Positions 9,726-19,862 of a DNA stretch of 64,000 nucleotides are shown piece after piece (within the stretch, counting starts at the first letter, position 1; each line of letters begins with the position of its first letter). Where the stretch lies: positions 3,341,501-3,405,500 of the forward strand of contig NZ_JQNB01000001.1 in the NCBI RefSeq assembly GCF_000745005.1, read 5' to 3'. This DNA comes from Luteibacter sp. 9135 (lineage in GTDB: Bacteria; Pseudomonadota; Gammaproteobacteria; Xanthomonadales; Rhodanobacteraceae). The notes below the pieces were generated by a model. The model made no database searches, had not been told where the DNA came from, and was given only the letters and a program-made list of their open reading frames with translations. Made by a program: the position numbers and the translations under genes.

Positions 9726-9739
9726 TGACAGCGCTGTCA
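9726..9739. promoter_or_regulatory. LacI-type operator upstream of GH3 gene
   Basis: A second perfect copy of TGACAGCGCTGTCA, 59 bases upstream of the preferred GTG start of the glucosidase gene and just downstream of the LacI gene stop. A minus-strand TTGACA hexamer overlaps its left edge. Two identical copies before two functionally linked genes make regulation by the neighbouring LacI protein likely. Confidence 0.8.
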
Positions 9740-9787
9740 ATTTGCTATGCAGCATGACTTTCCTGGCCGGGCGGCCGGGTGACTGCT

Positions 9788-10801
9788 TCAGGGCGCGGCG
9801 GCGGTGGAGCCGCGGATCTGCAGCGAGAAGGGAATCTGCACCAGCTTGCCCGTGCCTTGACTGCGCAAGGAGTTCAGCAGTTGCTCGGCCGCGATCTTCC
9901 CCATCTCGCGACTGGGTTGCTGGACGGTGGTGAGCGCGGGCCACAACTGCCGCGACAGCGGCGTGTCGTCGAAGCCGCAGACCGACAGGTCGTGCGGCAC
10001 CTTCAGACCGTACTCGCCCGCCGCCCACATGACGCCGGTGGCCATGTCGTCATTGGCCGCGAATACCGCCGTCGGCCGGTCGGACAGCGAGAACAGTTGC
10101 CGCGCCGCCTCAACGCCGGAGCCGAACGTAAAGGCGCCCTGCACCACCAGCGCCGGATCCTCCGGCAAGCCCGCGGCGGCCATCGCGTCGCGATAGCCGG
10201 CCAGTCGCCAACGGCTGGCGCCATGGTCGGCGATGCCCACCACATGAGCGATCCGTCGGTGTCCCAGCTCCAGCAGATGCTCGACGATCGCGCGCGCGGC
10301 CTGCTGCTCGTCCATCGTGACGCCCAGGGCCTTGCCGCGCTTCTGCGGCGACACGCTCGCATAGGGCACGTCGCGTTCGCGCAGGCGTTTCAGCAGGGGC
10401 GCATGGTCGGTGATCGGAGGCGTCAGCACGACGCCGTCGGGATGGTGGTCCGAAATCAGCGCGTCGAAGCGACGGATGAAATCGCCATCGCGCATGCGCA
10501 GTGGCCGCACCATCATGCTGTAGCGATGCGCGTCACAGGCCTCGAGCACGCCGTCCTGGATTTCGGCCAGATAGGTCGATGACGGGTTGTCGTTGTTGTC
10601 GTACAGCATCGCCACCAGGAACGAGCGGTTGCCCGCCAGGCTGCGCGCCGACGGGTGCGGGCGATAATCCATTGCTTCCATGGCCGCGCGCACGCGCTCG
10701 CGCGTGGCATCGGTCACGTTGGCCTCGTCGTTGAGAACACGCGACACGGTCTTGGGCGATACGCCCGCCGCGCGCGCCACGTCTTCGAGGCGTACCCGCA
10801 T
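9788..10801 (-). CDS. LacI family transcriptional regulator
   Basis: A 337-residue repressor. The N-terminal helix-turn-helix VRLEDVARAAGVSPKTVSRVLN (residues 3-24, split across both helices) includes the hinge-type start and is followed by NVTDATRERVRAAMEAMDYRPH. The rest is a periplasmic-binding-protein-like sugar-sensing domain (VFAANDDMATGV, CGFDDTPLS). ATG 10801 has GGAGA at 5-base spacing. A half-site CGCTGTCA (10810-10817) lies just upstream of the start and may allow weak autoregulation. It probably binds TGACAGCGCTGTCA at 6927 and 9726 and responds to a glucoside released by the GH3 enzyme. Confidence 0.93.
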   Translation of the reverse strand: MRVRLEDVARAAGVSPKTVSRVLNDEANVTDATRERVRAAMEAMDYRPHPSARSLAGNRSFLVAMLYDNNDNPSSTYLAEIQDGVLEACDAHRYSMMVRPLRMRDGDFIRRFDALISDHHPDGVVLTPPITDHAPLLKRLRERDVPYASVSPQKRGKALGVTMDEQQAARAIVEHLLELGHRRIAHVVGIADHGASRWRLAGYRDAMAAAGLPEDPALVVQGAFTFGSGVEAARQLFSLSDRPTAVFAANDDMATGVMWAAGEYGLKVPHDLSVCGFDDTPLSRQLWPALTTVQQPSREMGKIAAEQLLNSLRSQGTGKLVQIPFSLQIRGSTAAAP

Positions 10802-10944
10802 GGAATCTCCGCTGTCACCGCACTGGCGGCTGACTATGCCGCCAGCCCTTCGCCTTTACAAGGGCGACAAGCGGCCATGATGCTGCGTCCGCAACATGCG
10901 GTAAGCCCGGTGCCATGACATAACGGTGGCTGGAGGAGATACCC

Positions 10945-12525
10945 ATGACCGTTTCAACCACAGCGCGGACCGGTGGCGGGCACGCCAAGCCGGCCGCCGA
11001 CGGGCGCGGCCGCGCGGGACGTGGCCGGTTGCGCGAGGGCGCGGCGCCGAGGACGGAGCGAGCCGCCCTGTCGTTCTGGCAGATATGGAACATGTGCTTC
11101 GGTTTCCTCGGCCTCCAGTTCGGGCTCGCCCTGCAGAACGCGAATGTCAGCCGGATATTCCAGACGCTGGGCGCGAACGTGAACGACATCCCTGCCCTAT
11201 GGATCGCCGCGCCACTGACGGGGCTGATCGTGCAACCCATCGTCGGTCACTACTCCGACCGCACCTGGAACCGCCTGGGTCGACGCCGGCCCTACTTCCT
11301 GGTCGGGGCCGTGTTCGCATCGCTGGCCCTCCTGTGGATGCCGAATGCGCCGGCGTTATGGATGGCGGCCGGTCTGCTGTGGATCCTGGATGCGTCGATC
11401 AACGTGTCGATGGAGCCGTTCCGCGCGTTGGTCGGTGACCAGTTGCCAGCGCGCCAAGCACCCACGGGGTTTGCGATGCAGAGCTTCTTCATCGGCGCCG
11501 GTGCCGTGGTCGCCTCCCTGTTGCCCTGGGTCCTGGCCCGGTTCGGCATCGCCAACGTTGCGACGGACGGCGCCATCCCCGACACGGTCAAGTACGCGTT
11601 CTATGCCGGCGGAGCGGTACTGCTGGGCGCCGTGCTCTGGACCATGCTGACCACGCGCGAATATTCACCCGCGCAGCTGCGATCGTTCGCCGACAACGTA
11701 CCCGAAGGCCCCGCGGTGGACGTATCGCCGGCTCGCCGCCCCGGCCTGGCTCTGCTAACGGCCGGTGCCGTGGTCCTGATCGCGATCAGGTCCTTCGCGC
11801 TTGAAAAGGAGGTTTACCTGCTGGCCGGCGGCCTGATCGCCTTCGGCGCGCTATTCACCTGGCTGAGCCGTACGCGCAGTCACGGCATGCTGCGTGAGGT
11901 GATGGGCGACCTCTATGGCATGCCCGTGACGATGCGGCGACTGGCCGGGGTGCAGTTGTTCTCGTGGTTCGCGTTGTTTGCGATGTGGATCTACACCACG
12001 GCGGGCGTGACCCAGACGCTCTACACCACCAGCGATACCACCTCGGCCGCGTACAACGAGGGGGCCAACTGGGTCGGCGTACTGTTCGCGGCCTATAACG
12101 GATTCGGCGCCCTGGCCGCGGTGGTCATCCCGTTGATGGTGCGCCGTTGGGGCCTGCGCATCAGCCACGTAGTGAACCTGTGCCTGGGTGGCGCGGGCTT
12201 GCTGTCGTTCCTCTACATCCACGATCCACGCTGGCTGCTCGCCTCGATGGTGGGAGTCGGCTTTGCGTGGGCTTCCATTCTGTCGCTGCCCTATGCGTTG
12301 CTTTCGGACCATCTGCCGACCGCGAAGATGGGCGTCTACATGGGCATCTTCAACTTCTTCATCGTGATTCCCCAGGTGCTTGCGGCGAGCATCCTGGGAT
12401 TGCTGCTGCGCCTGTGCTTCCACAACCAACCCATCTGGGCGCTTGGCCTGGGCGGCGTCAGCCTTCTCATTGCCGGCCTTTGCACCCTGCGTGTTCCCGA
12501 GCCGGGGCGCTGGCCTGTCGCATAA
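10945..12525 (+). CDS. MFS sugar transporter, SLC45/MalA-like
   Basis: A 526-residue inner membrane permease with about 12 predicted helices. An Arg/Gly-rich N-terminal tail of about 45 residues precedes FWQIWNMCFGFLGLQFGL. The loop SDRTWNRLGRRRPYF matches the MFS motif A of the SLC45/GPH-like sugar:cation symporters. SLC45-type proteins in this bacterial group import maltose, sucrose or other disaccharides; the substrate here is inferred from the GH3/TonB context. GGAGGAGA lies just before ATG 10945. It is divergent from the LacI gene (143-base gap), so it may share its promoter region. Confidence 0.88.
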   Translation: MTVSTTARTGGGHAKPAADGRGRAGRGRLREGAAPRTERAALSFWQIWNMCFGFLGLQFGLALQNANVSRIFQTLGANVNDIPALWIAAPLTGLIVQPIVGHYSDRTWNRLGRRRPYFLVGAVFASLALLWMPNAPALWMAAGLLWILDASINVSMEPFRALVGDQLPARQAPTGFAMQSFFIGAGAVVASLLPWVLARFGIANVATDGAIPDTVKYAFYAGGAVLLGAVLWTMLTTREYSPAQLRSFADNVPEGPAVDVSPARRPGLALLTAGAVVLIAIRSFALEKEVYLLAGGLIAFGALFTWLSRTRSHGMLREVMGDLYGMPVTMRRLAGVQLFSWFALFAMWIYTTAGVTQTLYTTSDTTSAAYNEGANWVGVLFAAYNGFGALAAVVIPLMVRRWGLRISHVVNLCLGGAGLLSFLYIHDPRWLLASMVGVGFAWASILSLPYALLSDHLPTAKMGVYMGIFNFFIVIPQVLAASILGLLLRLCFHNQPIWALGLGGVSLLIAGLCTLRVPEPGRWPVA

Positions 12526-12559
12526 GTCCGCACCCGCCTGCTTTTGTTGCACTGCGGTT

Positions 12560-12573
12560 TGCAATCGATTGCA
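12560..12573. promoter_or_regulatory. Palindromic operator TGCAATCGATTGCA, copy 1
   Basis: A perfect 14-bp palindrome with central CG, 76 bases upstream of the permease start at 12650. It recurs perfectly at 14039-14052 and with one terminal mismatch at 58783-58796, each time before a transport gene. The form fits a LacI-family operator, but the sequence differs from the TGACAGCGCTGTCA pair, so a second regulator, not visible in this window, is expected. Confidence 0.8.
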
Positions 12574-12649
12574 TAGATAGGCACGCTGCGACCCCGGAAG
12601 TGGGGACGTTGCACGAATGACCGGATGCAGACCGATCGATGGAGACACG

Positions 12650-13966
12650 ATGACGACCGACCATCGCATAACGCGAGAGGCGCCCGGGCGCACGATGCGC
12701 CTGGGGCAGATCCTCAACATGAATGTCGGTTTCTTCGGCATCCAGTTCGGATTTGGATTGCAGCAGGGCAACATGAGTCCGATCTACAAATACCTGGGAG
12801 CCGACGACGCGTCGCTCCCCGTACTGTGGTTGGCCGGCCCTGTGACAGGCCTGCTTATCCAGCCGTTGATCGGTGCGCTGAGCGATCGCACCACCTCGCG
12901 TTTCGGCCGACGTACACCGTACTTCGTCGTCGGAGCCCTGCTCTGCAGCGTATGCCTTTTCGTCATGCCGAACAGCGGCACGCTGTGGATGGCTGCGGGT
13001 CTGCTGTGGATGCTGGACGCCGCGGCAAACGTCGCCATGGAGCCCTACCGGGCCTTTGTCAACGACATGCTCAATCCCGCCCAGCGCGCAGTGGGATATA
13101 TGGTGCAAAGTGCCTTTACGGGCTTGTCCCAGACCGCGGCTTACCTGATACCGTCGTTCCTGATCCTGATGGGCATGCGCGCCGACCGGATGAATGCGCA
13201 CGGCCTGCCGTTTATCGTGGAAATCGCCTTCACCGTGGGCGGCGTGGTGTCTGTCGCATCTGTCGCGTGGTCGGTTTACACGACACGCGAGGCGCCCGCA
13301 GAAACCGTTACGAACGCCCCCATCTCCATACGTGCCGCGTTGGTGGACGTCTACGATGCCGTGCGGGACATGCCCGCTGCCATGCGGCAACTCGGTGCGA
13401 TGATGCTGTTCCAGTGGTACGCCATGTTTTGCTACTGGCAGTACGTCGCCCTGTCACTCTCGCGAACGCTTTATGGGACGACCGACGCGCACGATCCGCA
13501 CTTCCTCGATGCCGTGTTGCTGAGCGGACGCATCGGCGGTTTCTACAACTTCATCGCGTTTGTGGCGGGGTTCGCCCTGCTTCCCCTGTTGCCGAAGTTT
13601 GGCCCCGCACGGCTGCACACGGGGGCGCTTCTGCTGGGCGGACTGGGTATCGCGGTGGTTCCCATGATCTCCAACCCCTGGCTGCTGCTGGTGCCGATGG
13701 TCGGCCTCGGCCTCGCGTGGGCGAGCATGATGGGCAACCCCTACGCCATGCTGTCCGCGGCGATACCCCAAGCGCGTACGGGCGTCTACATGGGCATATT
13801 CAATACGTTCATCGTGATACCCATGCTGGTCGAAGTGTTCAGCGTGCGCGCGCTTTACCGCGTGTTGGGTAACGACCCGCGGCATATCCTCGTGCTGGCC
13901 GGTGTCGCCCTTTGTGTCGCCGGGCTGCTCGCCCTCCGGGTACGCGTTCCGTCCGTGCCTGCCTGA
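12650..13966 (+). CDS. MFS transporter, SLC45-like (paralogue of the gene at 58911)
   Basis: A 438-residue permease with about 12 helices and motif-A loop SDRTTSRFGRRTPYF. It is very close to the permease encoded at 58911-60239 (for example both share NMNVGFFGIQFGFGLQQG and MMGNPYAML) and more distant from the one at 10945. ATG 12650 has GGAGA at 4-base spacing; an earlier in-frame ATG at 12617 has none. The upstream palindrome at 12560 and the TonB receptor gene with the same palindrome 120 bases downstream suggest joint control. The substrate is unknown; the neighbouring phosphodiesterase suggests the polar head-group product of a glycerophosphodiester or a sugar. Confidence 0.88.
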   Translation: MTTDHRITREAPGRTMRLGQILNMNVGFFGIQFGFGLQQGNMSPIYKYLGADDASLPVLWLAGPVTGLLIQPLIGALSDRTTSRFGRRTPYFVVGALLCSVCLFVMPNSGTLWMAAGLLWMLDAAANVAMEPYRAFVNDMLNPAQRAVGYMVQSAFTGLSQTAAYLIPSFLILMGMRADRMNAHGLPFIVEIAFTVGGVVSVASVAWSVYTTREAPAETVTNAPISIRAALVDVYDAVRDMPAAMRQLGAMMLFQWYAMFCYWQYVALSLSRTLYGTTDAHDPHFLDAVLLSGRIGGFYNFIAFVAGFALLPLLPKFGPARLHTGALLLGGLGIAVVPMISNPWLLLVPMVGLGLAWASMMGNPYAMLSAAIPQARTGVYMGIFNTFIVIPMLVEVFSVRALYRVLGNDPRHILVLAGVALCVAGLLALRVRVPSVPA

Positions 13967-14038
13967 TGGCGCGGCGCGTCGGGTCTTCGCTAAAGCCGTT
14001 CTTACGCGTTTCTGTCACATATCTTCACTATCGTTATA

Positions 14039-14052
14039 TGCAATCGATTGCA
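14039..14052. promoter_or_regulatory. Palindromic operator TGCAATCGATTGCA, copy 2
   Basis: A perfect copy of the palindrome, ending 37 bases before the GTG start of the TonB receptor. A TTATAT hexamer (14034-14039) abuts it, so it would lie at the transcription start. The in-frame ATG at 14048 falls inside the palindrome and is therefore unlikely to be the translation start. Confidence 0.8.
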
Positions 14053-14089
14053 TGACCTATCGAGTTGTCATCATCCTCAGGGGGAATCC

Positions 14090-16624
14090 GTGACCATCCG
14101 CACCGCTCGTACTGTTGCCACTCCGCTCAAGACACTGACCGTGGCCCTGCTCATCGCACTTTCCGCGCCTGCCGTGGCTCAGGATGCCCAACCGATACCC
14201 CAACCGAAGGATGCCGCGACGAAAGACACCACCGCCCAGGACAAGGCAGTCGGCTTGTCCAACGTCGTCGTCACTGGTGCGGCTACCAAGGTCAGCCAGC
14301 TGGACGCGCCGTTCGCTATCACCACCATCGATCGCCAGCAGTACGATCGCGCCGCGCCGACCAGTCTGGTCCAGGCCATCCGGGCGGTACCGGGGTACTG
14401 GACGGAGTCGTCTGGCGGTCAGGGCGGTGGCCAGAACATCTACGTGCGCGGCCTGCCTGATGGTGGCTGGTACAACGTCCAGCTACAGCAAGATGGCCTG
14501 CCTATCTTCGACGAGCCCCAAGAGTCGTTCCTCAACATCGATACCCTCAACCGCACGGACCTGACCACTGCGGGGCTGGAGGTCGTCACCGGTGGCACCT
14601 CGCCCATCTACGCGAACAACGCCGCGGGCGGCACGGTAAACCTGATCTCGCGCTGGGGCACCACCCAACCCACCGGGGCGCTACGTGTGACTGGAGGTTC
14701 GGACGACCTTCGCCGTCTCGAGGGTTATGCCTCCGGCCCCATCACCGACAAGATCCTGTATAGCGTGGGTGGCTTTGCCCGCGACGACAGCGGTTTTCGC
14801 AACGCCGGCTACAAGGGCGACAGCGGCAGCCAGTTGCGTACAGCGCTTTCTTTCCTGTTCGACAGTGGTCGACTGGACTGGGATGCCAGATACCTGAATG
14901 ACCGTACGGCGTTTTATACCGCGACACCGCTGCGCGATCCGCGGCATGTATCGCAGTCCCTATCCCCGGCTCTCGACCCGGGCGATGGAACCATCCTGTC
15001 GAACAGCTATAGGCAACGCACGCTCGAGAGTTTCGACGGCAACGGCCGTATGGGACGTGGCAGCGATCTGGCCAACGGCATCCACACCAAGATGTTCCAG
15101 ACCGGCACCTATCTGGACCTGGATCTGGGCGACAGCGGATGGACCCTCAGTAACAAGCTGCGCTACACCAACGCGGAAGTCGATTACGACACGATCTTCT
15201 CCGGTGCCAACCCCTCGGACAGCCAGGGCTACCTCGACTCGCGGCTCGCAGCAGCGTCCCGGGCGTTCCCGGGCACGACCCGCCTCGGCTATGTGGACGA
15301 CGCCAGCGGCACGGACGTGGCACCGGTCAACGGACTGGTCATGGAAAGCCCCTGGTGGGCCGTGCGGACACGCGTGCGCACCGTGATCGACGACCTGCGC
15401 CTTAGCCGCACCCTCACCACGGGCTGGGGCGATCACGATGTGGCCGTCGGCCTGTACGGGGATGACTTCAGCTTCCGCCAGAGCCGCCTTTCCAGCACCC
15501 TGCTCACAACGGTACAGAACCAGGCCAGCGCACTGGACGTGCTGGCCTACAATGCGAACGGCGCTCCGATCGGTTCGGTGACCTCTCACGGATTTTCCCG
15601 CTACGGCAGCAGTGCTGTCGCCGGCGATGTCACCGGTCGCTACCTCACCGCCTACGCCGCCGATACGTGGCACATCACGCCGGCTTTCTCGCTGGACGTG
15701 GGCGTGCGCAAGACGCGTTTGCTCGACAGCGGCAGCAACGACACCACGGCCACGCGCAACCTGGGCGACTCCACCACGCTAGCCGATGACGCCGTGATGG
15801 GCTTCACCGGTGCCAGTACGACCAAGGCCGAAACACGCGATGCATTGACCTGGACCCTGGGCGCGTCCTACAAGGTTCTGGACGATACCGAGCTGTTTGC
15901 CCGCTTCACGCGCTCGCAACGCTTGCCGCGACTGCAGAACATCTACCTGCTGCAGAACCTGCCCGTGACGAACATCAAGCAGGGCGAAGCCGGCATCCGC
16001 TTCGGTGAGGACACGCTCTCGTTCTCGTCCATCGCCTACTGGAGTTCCTACAACCGGGTGTCCTTCAGCGGCCTCGTGCTCGACCCGAGCACGCAGACGA
16101 TCGTCTCGCTGCCCCTGGTCGGCAAGACCCGCACGTACGGCCTGGAGAACTCGGTCAACTGGCGGCCTTCCCACGTGTTCGGCCTGGCTGCCAGCCTGAC
16201 CGCGCAGGACCCGGAAACACTGAGCCTTTCCGCGCCAGGCGGACTTGATGCCGCCGCTTACCAGGGCAAGCAGCTGCCGCGCATTCCGAAGTGGATGGGC
16301 AGTCTCACCCCCACCGCCTACTTCTCGCTCGGCGGCGTACCGATGGAGTGGTCGGTCACCGTTTTCCACACCGCATCGCGATATGTGGACTTCGCCAACC
16401 AGACGTCACTCCCCGGCTATACCACCTACGACTCCAGTCTCCTGGCAAAGCTACAGCCGAATCTCACCTTGCAGCTCTCGGGCAGCAACCTGACCAACTC
16501 CCACGGCCTCACCGAAGGCAATCCCCGCACCGACACGCTTGCCGGTCAGGGCACGGTAGAGCCGATCTATGCGCGGGCTATCTTCGGACGCTTGTGGCAA
16601 GCCTCCGTCACGTACAACTGGTGA
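14090..16624 (+). CDS. TonB-dependent outer membrane receptor
   Basis: An 844-residue receptor. GTG 14090 follows AGGGGGA at 4-base spacing and gives a signal peptide ending near APAVAQ. The plug starts with NVVVTGAATKVSQLDAP and includes GGQNIYVRGLPDGGW and the TGGTSPIYANNAAGGTVN block; the barrel ends in VTYNW. It belongs to the FecA/CirA-like type of receptor with no obvious N-terminal signalling domain. The glycerophosphodiesterase gene starts 4 bases after its stop, so the two form one transcription unit. Uptake of a glycerophosphodiester or related phosphorylated compound is a plausible inference. Confidence 0.92.
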   Translation: MTIRTARTVATPLKTLTVALLIALSAPAVAQDAQPIPQPKDAATKDTTAQDKAVGLSNVVVTGAATKVSQLDAPFAITTIDRQQYDRAAPTSLVQAIRAVPGYWTESSGGQGGGQNIYVRGLPDGGWYNVQLQQDGLPIFDEPQESFLNIDTLNRTDLTTAGLEVVTGGTSPIYANNAAGGTVNLISRWGTTQPTGALRVTGGSDDLRRLEGYASGPITDKILYSVGGFARDDSGFRNAGYKGDSGSQLRTALSFLFDSGRLDWDARYLNDRTAFYTATPLRDPRHVSQSLSPALDPGDGTILSNSYRQRTLESFDGNGRMGRGSDLANGIHTKMFQTGTYLDLDLGDSGWTLSNKLRYTNAEVDYDTIFSGANPSDSQGYLDSRLAAASRAFPGTTRLGYVDDASGTDVAPVNGLVMESPWWAVRTRVRTVIDDLRLSRTLTTGWGDHDVAVGLYGDDFSFRQSRLSSTLLTTVQNQASALDVLAYNANGAPIGSVTSHGFSRYGSSAVAGDVTGRYLTAYAADTWHITPAFSLDVGVRKTRLLDSGSNDTTATRNLGDSTTLADDAVMGFTGASTTKAETRDALTWTLGASYKVLDDTELFARFTRSQRLPRLQNIYLLQNLPVTNIKQGEAGIRFGEDTLSFSSIAYWSSYNRVSFSGLVLDPSTQTIVSLPLVGKTRTYGLENSVNWRPSHVFGLAASLTAQDPETLSLSAPGGLDAAAYQGKQLPRIPKWMGSLTPTAYFSLGGVPMEWSVTVFHTASRYVDFANQTSLPGYTTYDSSLLAKLQPNLTLQLSGSNLTNSHGLTEGNPRTDTLAGQGTVEPIYARAIFGRLWQASVTYNW

Positions 16625-16628
16625 TTCG

Positions 16629-17603
16629 ATGACCTTCCGGCGCACCACCCGGTATGCCTGTACAGCAGGCCTATTCCTGCTGACAGGGTTTGCGCTGGAT
16701 GCCAACGCATCCAGCGCATCGTTCGCAGCCAACGAAGCCCGACTGGCTCATCCCGACGGAAAGGTGATGGTGGTCTCGCATCGCGGTTGCTGGAAATACA
16801 CGGCCGAGAACTCCCTGTCGGGCATCGATAAGTGCGTGGCATTGGGGGTCGACATGGTGGAGATCGACGTCCGTCGTACGCGCGACGGTGACATGGTGCT
16901 GATGCACGATGACACCGTCGACCGCACGACCAACGGCCACGGCAAGGTGCGCGATCTCACCGCCAGGGAGGTCCGTTCCCTTCGCCAGCGCGCCCATGGC
17001 GGCGGCAACGAGCCGCTTACCGACCAGCACGTGCCGACCCTCGATGAAGCACTCGACCGGGTCAAGGGTCGCATCCTGGTCAATCTGGACATCAAGGACG
17101 ACGACATCTACGACGCGGTTATTGCCCGGGTGCTGGCCAGAAAGATGGGCCCCCAGGTACTGGTCAAGCGATCACTCGACACCGATCGGGACGGCGTGCA
17201 GCGCTGGGGCAGGCAGCTGCCCTTCTCGGTCGTCCTCCCGGTCACCGCGCATGGCCCGGGTGCCAGTGAGCTGATACGACGCTGCAACGACCTGCCCGTG
17301 GTCGCCGTGGAATTGTTGCTTGGACCGGGTACCGGACTCGACGGCGTGGCCAGCGCCGCGCGCTCCCTTTCGATCCACGTCTGGGTGAACACCCTGGCCA
17401 CCGATGTCGCCAGTCATCGCCCCATGAACATGTCCGCCGGCCATGACGATGTAGCAGCACAGAAGAATCCGGATGCCGCGTGGGGCTGGCTGTTCGATCA
17501 TGGCGTCGACATCATTCAGACCGACGAACCTGCCCTTGAGCTCGACTACGCCAGGAAGCGTGGTCTCCACGACGATGTGGCTTCTCGTCCGACGGGACAG
17601 TGA
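16629..17603 (+). CDS. Exported glycerophosphodiester phosphodiesterase
   Basis: A 324-residue GDPD-family TIM-barrel enzyme that would hydrolyse glycerophosphodiesters to glycerol-3-phosphate and an alcohol. The signal peptide ends near DANASS (about residue 28). Active-site residues are all visible: HRG at 51-53, AEN at 59-61, EID at 78-80 and MHDDTVDRTT at 92-101, matching the His/Glu/Asp/His set of GlpQ/UgpQ. ATG 16629 lies 4 bases after the receptor stop, which suggests translational coupling. A periplasmic or surface location beside a TonB receptor fits nutrient scavenging. Confidence 0.93.
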   Translation: MTFRRTTRYACTAGLFLLTGFALDANASSASFAANEARLAHPDGKVMVVSHRGCWKYTAENSLSGIDKCVALGVDMVEIDVRRTRDGDMVLMHDDTVDRTTNGHGKVRDLTAREVRSLRQRAHGGGNEPLTDQHVPTLDEALDRVKGRILVNLDIKDDDIYDAVIARVLARKMGPQVLVKRSLDTDRDGVQRWGRQLPFSVVLPVTAHGPGASELIRRCNDLPVVAVELLLGPGTGLDGVASAARSLSIHVWVNTLATDVASHRPMNMSAGHDDVAAQKNPDAAWGWLFDHGVDIIQTDEPALELDYARKRGLHDDVASRPTGQ

Positions 17604-17754
17604 CTTTATTTAACGTTGCACGTTAGCAGTACCTCTTGCTGATCGACGGTTTTCCGCAACAGGGTCAGGAAGGCATAAAGGCGCTTCCGCGGATCGGCCG
17701 GGACCAAGACGAACGCTGGTCCAGGCCGATGCATGGGCGCCCCATCCCCCCTCA

Positions 17755-19428
17755 TCAGAACTCGCGCCACATACCCTGATCGCCGCCGGCGACGGCAAGG
17801 CTGCGCGGCGCCATGGCAGACATGACGACCGACATGGATCGGCGTACGGGCGCTTCAGGTGCTTGCGGTTCCGTCCTGGCCTGCACTGATGGAGCAGCGC
17901 CAGTCACGGAGAAGAACGAGACCTTACGAAGCAATTCCTGCGAGAGGTCCGAGGCATTCTTGCTTGCTGCGCTGGCCTCTTCGACCAGGGCTGCGTTCTG
18001 CTGGGTGACATCATCCAGGGTGACCACCGCATTGTTGACCTGGCTGATACCGGCGGCCTGCTCCTGACACGCCGCTGCGATCTCCTCGACAATGGCGTTG
18101 ACCGAGCGCACGCCGGCGGATATCTCGCTCAACACGGCCCCCGTACGGCCCACCAGGGTAGCGCCCACATCCACGCTGGCCACGGTGGAGACGACAAGTG
18201 ATTTGATGTCCTTGGCGGCCGCCGCACTTCGCTGGGCCAGATTCCGGACCTCGGCGGCTACCACGGCGAATCCCCTGCCCTGGTCTCCCGCGCGTGCCGC
18301 TTCCACCGCAGCGTTCAAGGCCAGCAGATTGGTCTGGAAGGCAATCTCGTCGATCAGCGTAACGATCTCGCCGATCTGTTTGCTCGCCTGCGTGATGGAG
18401 GCCATCGCTTCGGTGGCCTCTGCCGATACCTGACTGCCCAACTCGGAATCACCTCGCACGCGAAGGGTCAGCTGCTTTGCCTGTTCGGCACCGTCGGCAT
18501 TCTGTTTCACGGCAGACGCCAGTTCCTCCATCGAGGCGGCGGTTTCTTCCAGCGAACTGGCTTGCTCCTGGGTTCGCTGCGACAGATCGTCGTTGCCCTG
18601 GGCGATGTCTCCTGCCGACGACGATACTTCCTGAGAGATATGCCGTACGTCGGTGACGATACTGGCCAGCCGTTTGTCCATGTTGTCCAGGGCCAACAAG
18701 GTGTCGGTGAACTCGTCGTTACCCGATACCACCGTAACGTTGTTGAGGCGCCCACCTTCAATGGCTTGAGCCAACGCACGGGCCTTGCCCAGCGGAATCA
18801 ACACGCTGCGGGCCAGCATCATGGCTATGGCCAGAAGCGTCATCACGCTTACGGCAAGCGCGACAACGGACAAATTGCGCGTTTTTACGTAGCTGTCGTT
18901 TGCGAAGGTGGCGGCTTCTCCGGCCTGGCGGGCGTTGATGCCTGCCAGGACATCCATCTTTTCCGCCAGACGTCCCAGCGCCGGCCCGGCGACCTGAATC
19001 TGCAGCTGCCGCACTTCGTCGAGCTTGCCCGCTTCGAGAAGCGAAATTTCCTTTTCGACCACGGGTAACGATTTGGTGCGCTCGGCAAGATACGCATCCG
19101 CGGCCTGTCGTTCCTCCGTCGAGCTGACATGGGCCGGATAGTACCGGGCCCATGCCTTGGCTTCCTTGTCGGACTCCGCATGAATACGCTGACCGATGCC
19201 GCCAAGGGTCGGGTCGACGATGGCTCGCAGGAACGCGACGCGTTCATTGAGGATCGCTTGCTTTACTTCGGCGATCTGCATCATGGAGGTGACGTTGGAC
19301 GTGTACATCTCATCGGCGAGAACATGAACCTTCTTGACACCTTCCAGCCCTGTCCCGCCGAGAACGAGCATTAGCCCCAAGGCGATACCCATGGCTGAAA
19401 AGATTTTTGCGCGAACGGAAAAACGCAT
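17755..19428 (-). CDS. Methyl-accepting chemotaxis protein
   Basis: A 557-residue transmembrane chemoreceptor. TM1 is near residues 10-30, followed by a periplasmic four-helix-bundle sensor of about 160 residues, TM2 near 190-212, HAMP, and the signalling domain with the conserved hairpin tip [21 protein letters not shown] (counted as two blocks) and RNLAQRSA. The C-terminus MWREF fits the xWxxF pentapeptide that tethers CheR/CheB, so this is probably a major receptor able to dock the adaptation enzymes. ATG 19428 has AGGGGA at 6-base spacing; the open frame continues 111 codons upstream, but that part is not protein-like. The ligand cannot be deduced. Confidence 0.93.
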   Translation of the reverse strand: MRFSVRAKIFSAMGIALGLMLVLGGTGLEGVKKVHVLADEMYTSNVTSMMQIAEVKQAILNERVAFLRAIVDPTLGGIGQRIHAESDKEAKAWARYYPAHVSSTEERQAADAYLAERTKSLPVVEKEISLLEAGKLDEVRQLQIQVAGPALGRLAEKMDVLAGINARQAGEAATFANDSYVKTRNLSVVALAVSVMTLLAIAMMLARSVLIPLGKARALAQAIEGGRLNNVTVVSGNDEFTDTLLALDNMDKRLASIVTDVRHISQEVSSSAGDIAQGNDDLSQRTQEQASSLEETAASMEELASAVKQNADGAEQAKQLTLRVRGDSELGSQVSAEATEAMASITQASKQIGEIVTLIDEIAFQTNLLALNAAVEAARAGDQGRGFAVVAAEVRNLAQRSAAAAKDIKSLVVSTVASVDVGATLVGRTGAVLSEISAGVRSVNAIVEEIAAACQEQAAGISQVNNAVVTLDDVTQQNAALVEEASAASKNASDLSQELLRKVSFFSVTGAAPSVQARTEPQAPEAPVRRSMSVVMSAMAPRSLAVAGGDQGMWREF

Positions 19429-19489
19429 GATGGGTCCCCTGAACGTCGGGCTTAAGCCCGGTGATGAAGCAAAAAAAAGCGAAGACGGA

Positions 19490-19855
19490 TTACTCGACCC
19501 CGTCGGTCGGCCAACACGCGATGCGCGCCGGGGCCGACGTACCCTCGTGCGGAGACGCGCATACCCACCCCTGCCCCTTCGTCGCATGGGCGAGGGTAAG
19601 TCGGATGCCCGAGGGCGCCATCGAAAGCGTGCCGACCTGGGTCGCGGATCGAATGGAGGCTGTACAGCCCGGCGCTCCGCCCCGCACGGAGACGATGTCC
19701 CAATGGTCGACGGCATGGGTATCCCTGCGATCGACAACCAGCGACGCGCCTGATGTGACAAACGCCAGGCAGGTCGTCTCGGCGGTCATCGCTGTCGCTA
19801 CCTGGATTTCGCCCAGGCAGAGCCCTAACGCCAGGACGATGCGCAGCGCACGCAT
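19490..19855 (-). CDS. Small exported protein of unknown function
   Basis: About 121 residues: a signal peptide ([14 protein letters not shown], cleavage near VATA) and a Cys-containing mature part of about 100 residues with [17 protein letters not shown] and CWPTDGVE. Four Cys in the mature part suggest two disulfides in the periplasm. ATG 19855 gives the shortest clean signal peptide; ATG 19873 would overlap the stop of the upstream gene by 11 bases. I do not recognise the family. It forms a two-gene unit with 19863-20222. Confidence 0.5.
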   Translation of the reverse strand: MRALRIVLALGLCLGEIQVATAMTAETTCLAFVTSGASLVVDRRDTHAVDHWDIVSVRGGAPGCTASIRSATQVGTLSMAPSGIRLTLAHATKGQGWVCASPHEGTSAPARIACWPTDGVE

Positions 19856-19862
19856 GACCGCG

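Noticed and set aside
14048..14089. ATG 14048 as start of the TonB receptor
   Set aside because: It lies within the operator palindrome and lacks a Shine-Dalgarno; GTG 14090 has AGGGGGA and yields a normal signal peptide.
17610..17798. 62-codon minus-strand open frame after the chemoreceptor gene
   Set aside because: Overlaps the chemoreceptor 3' end, has no Shine-Dalgarno and no protein-like features.
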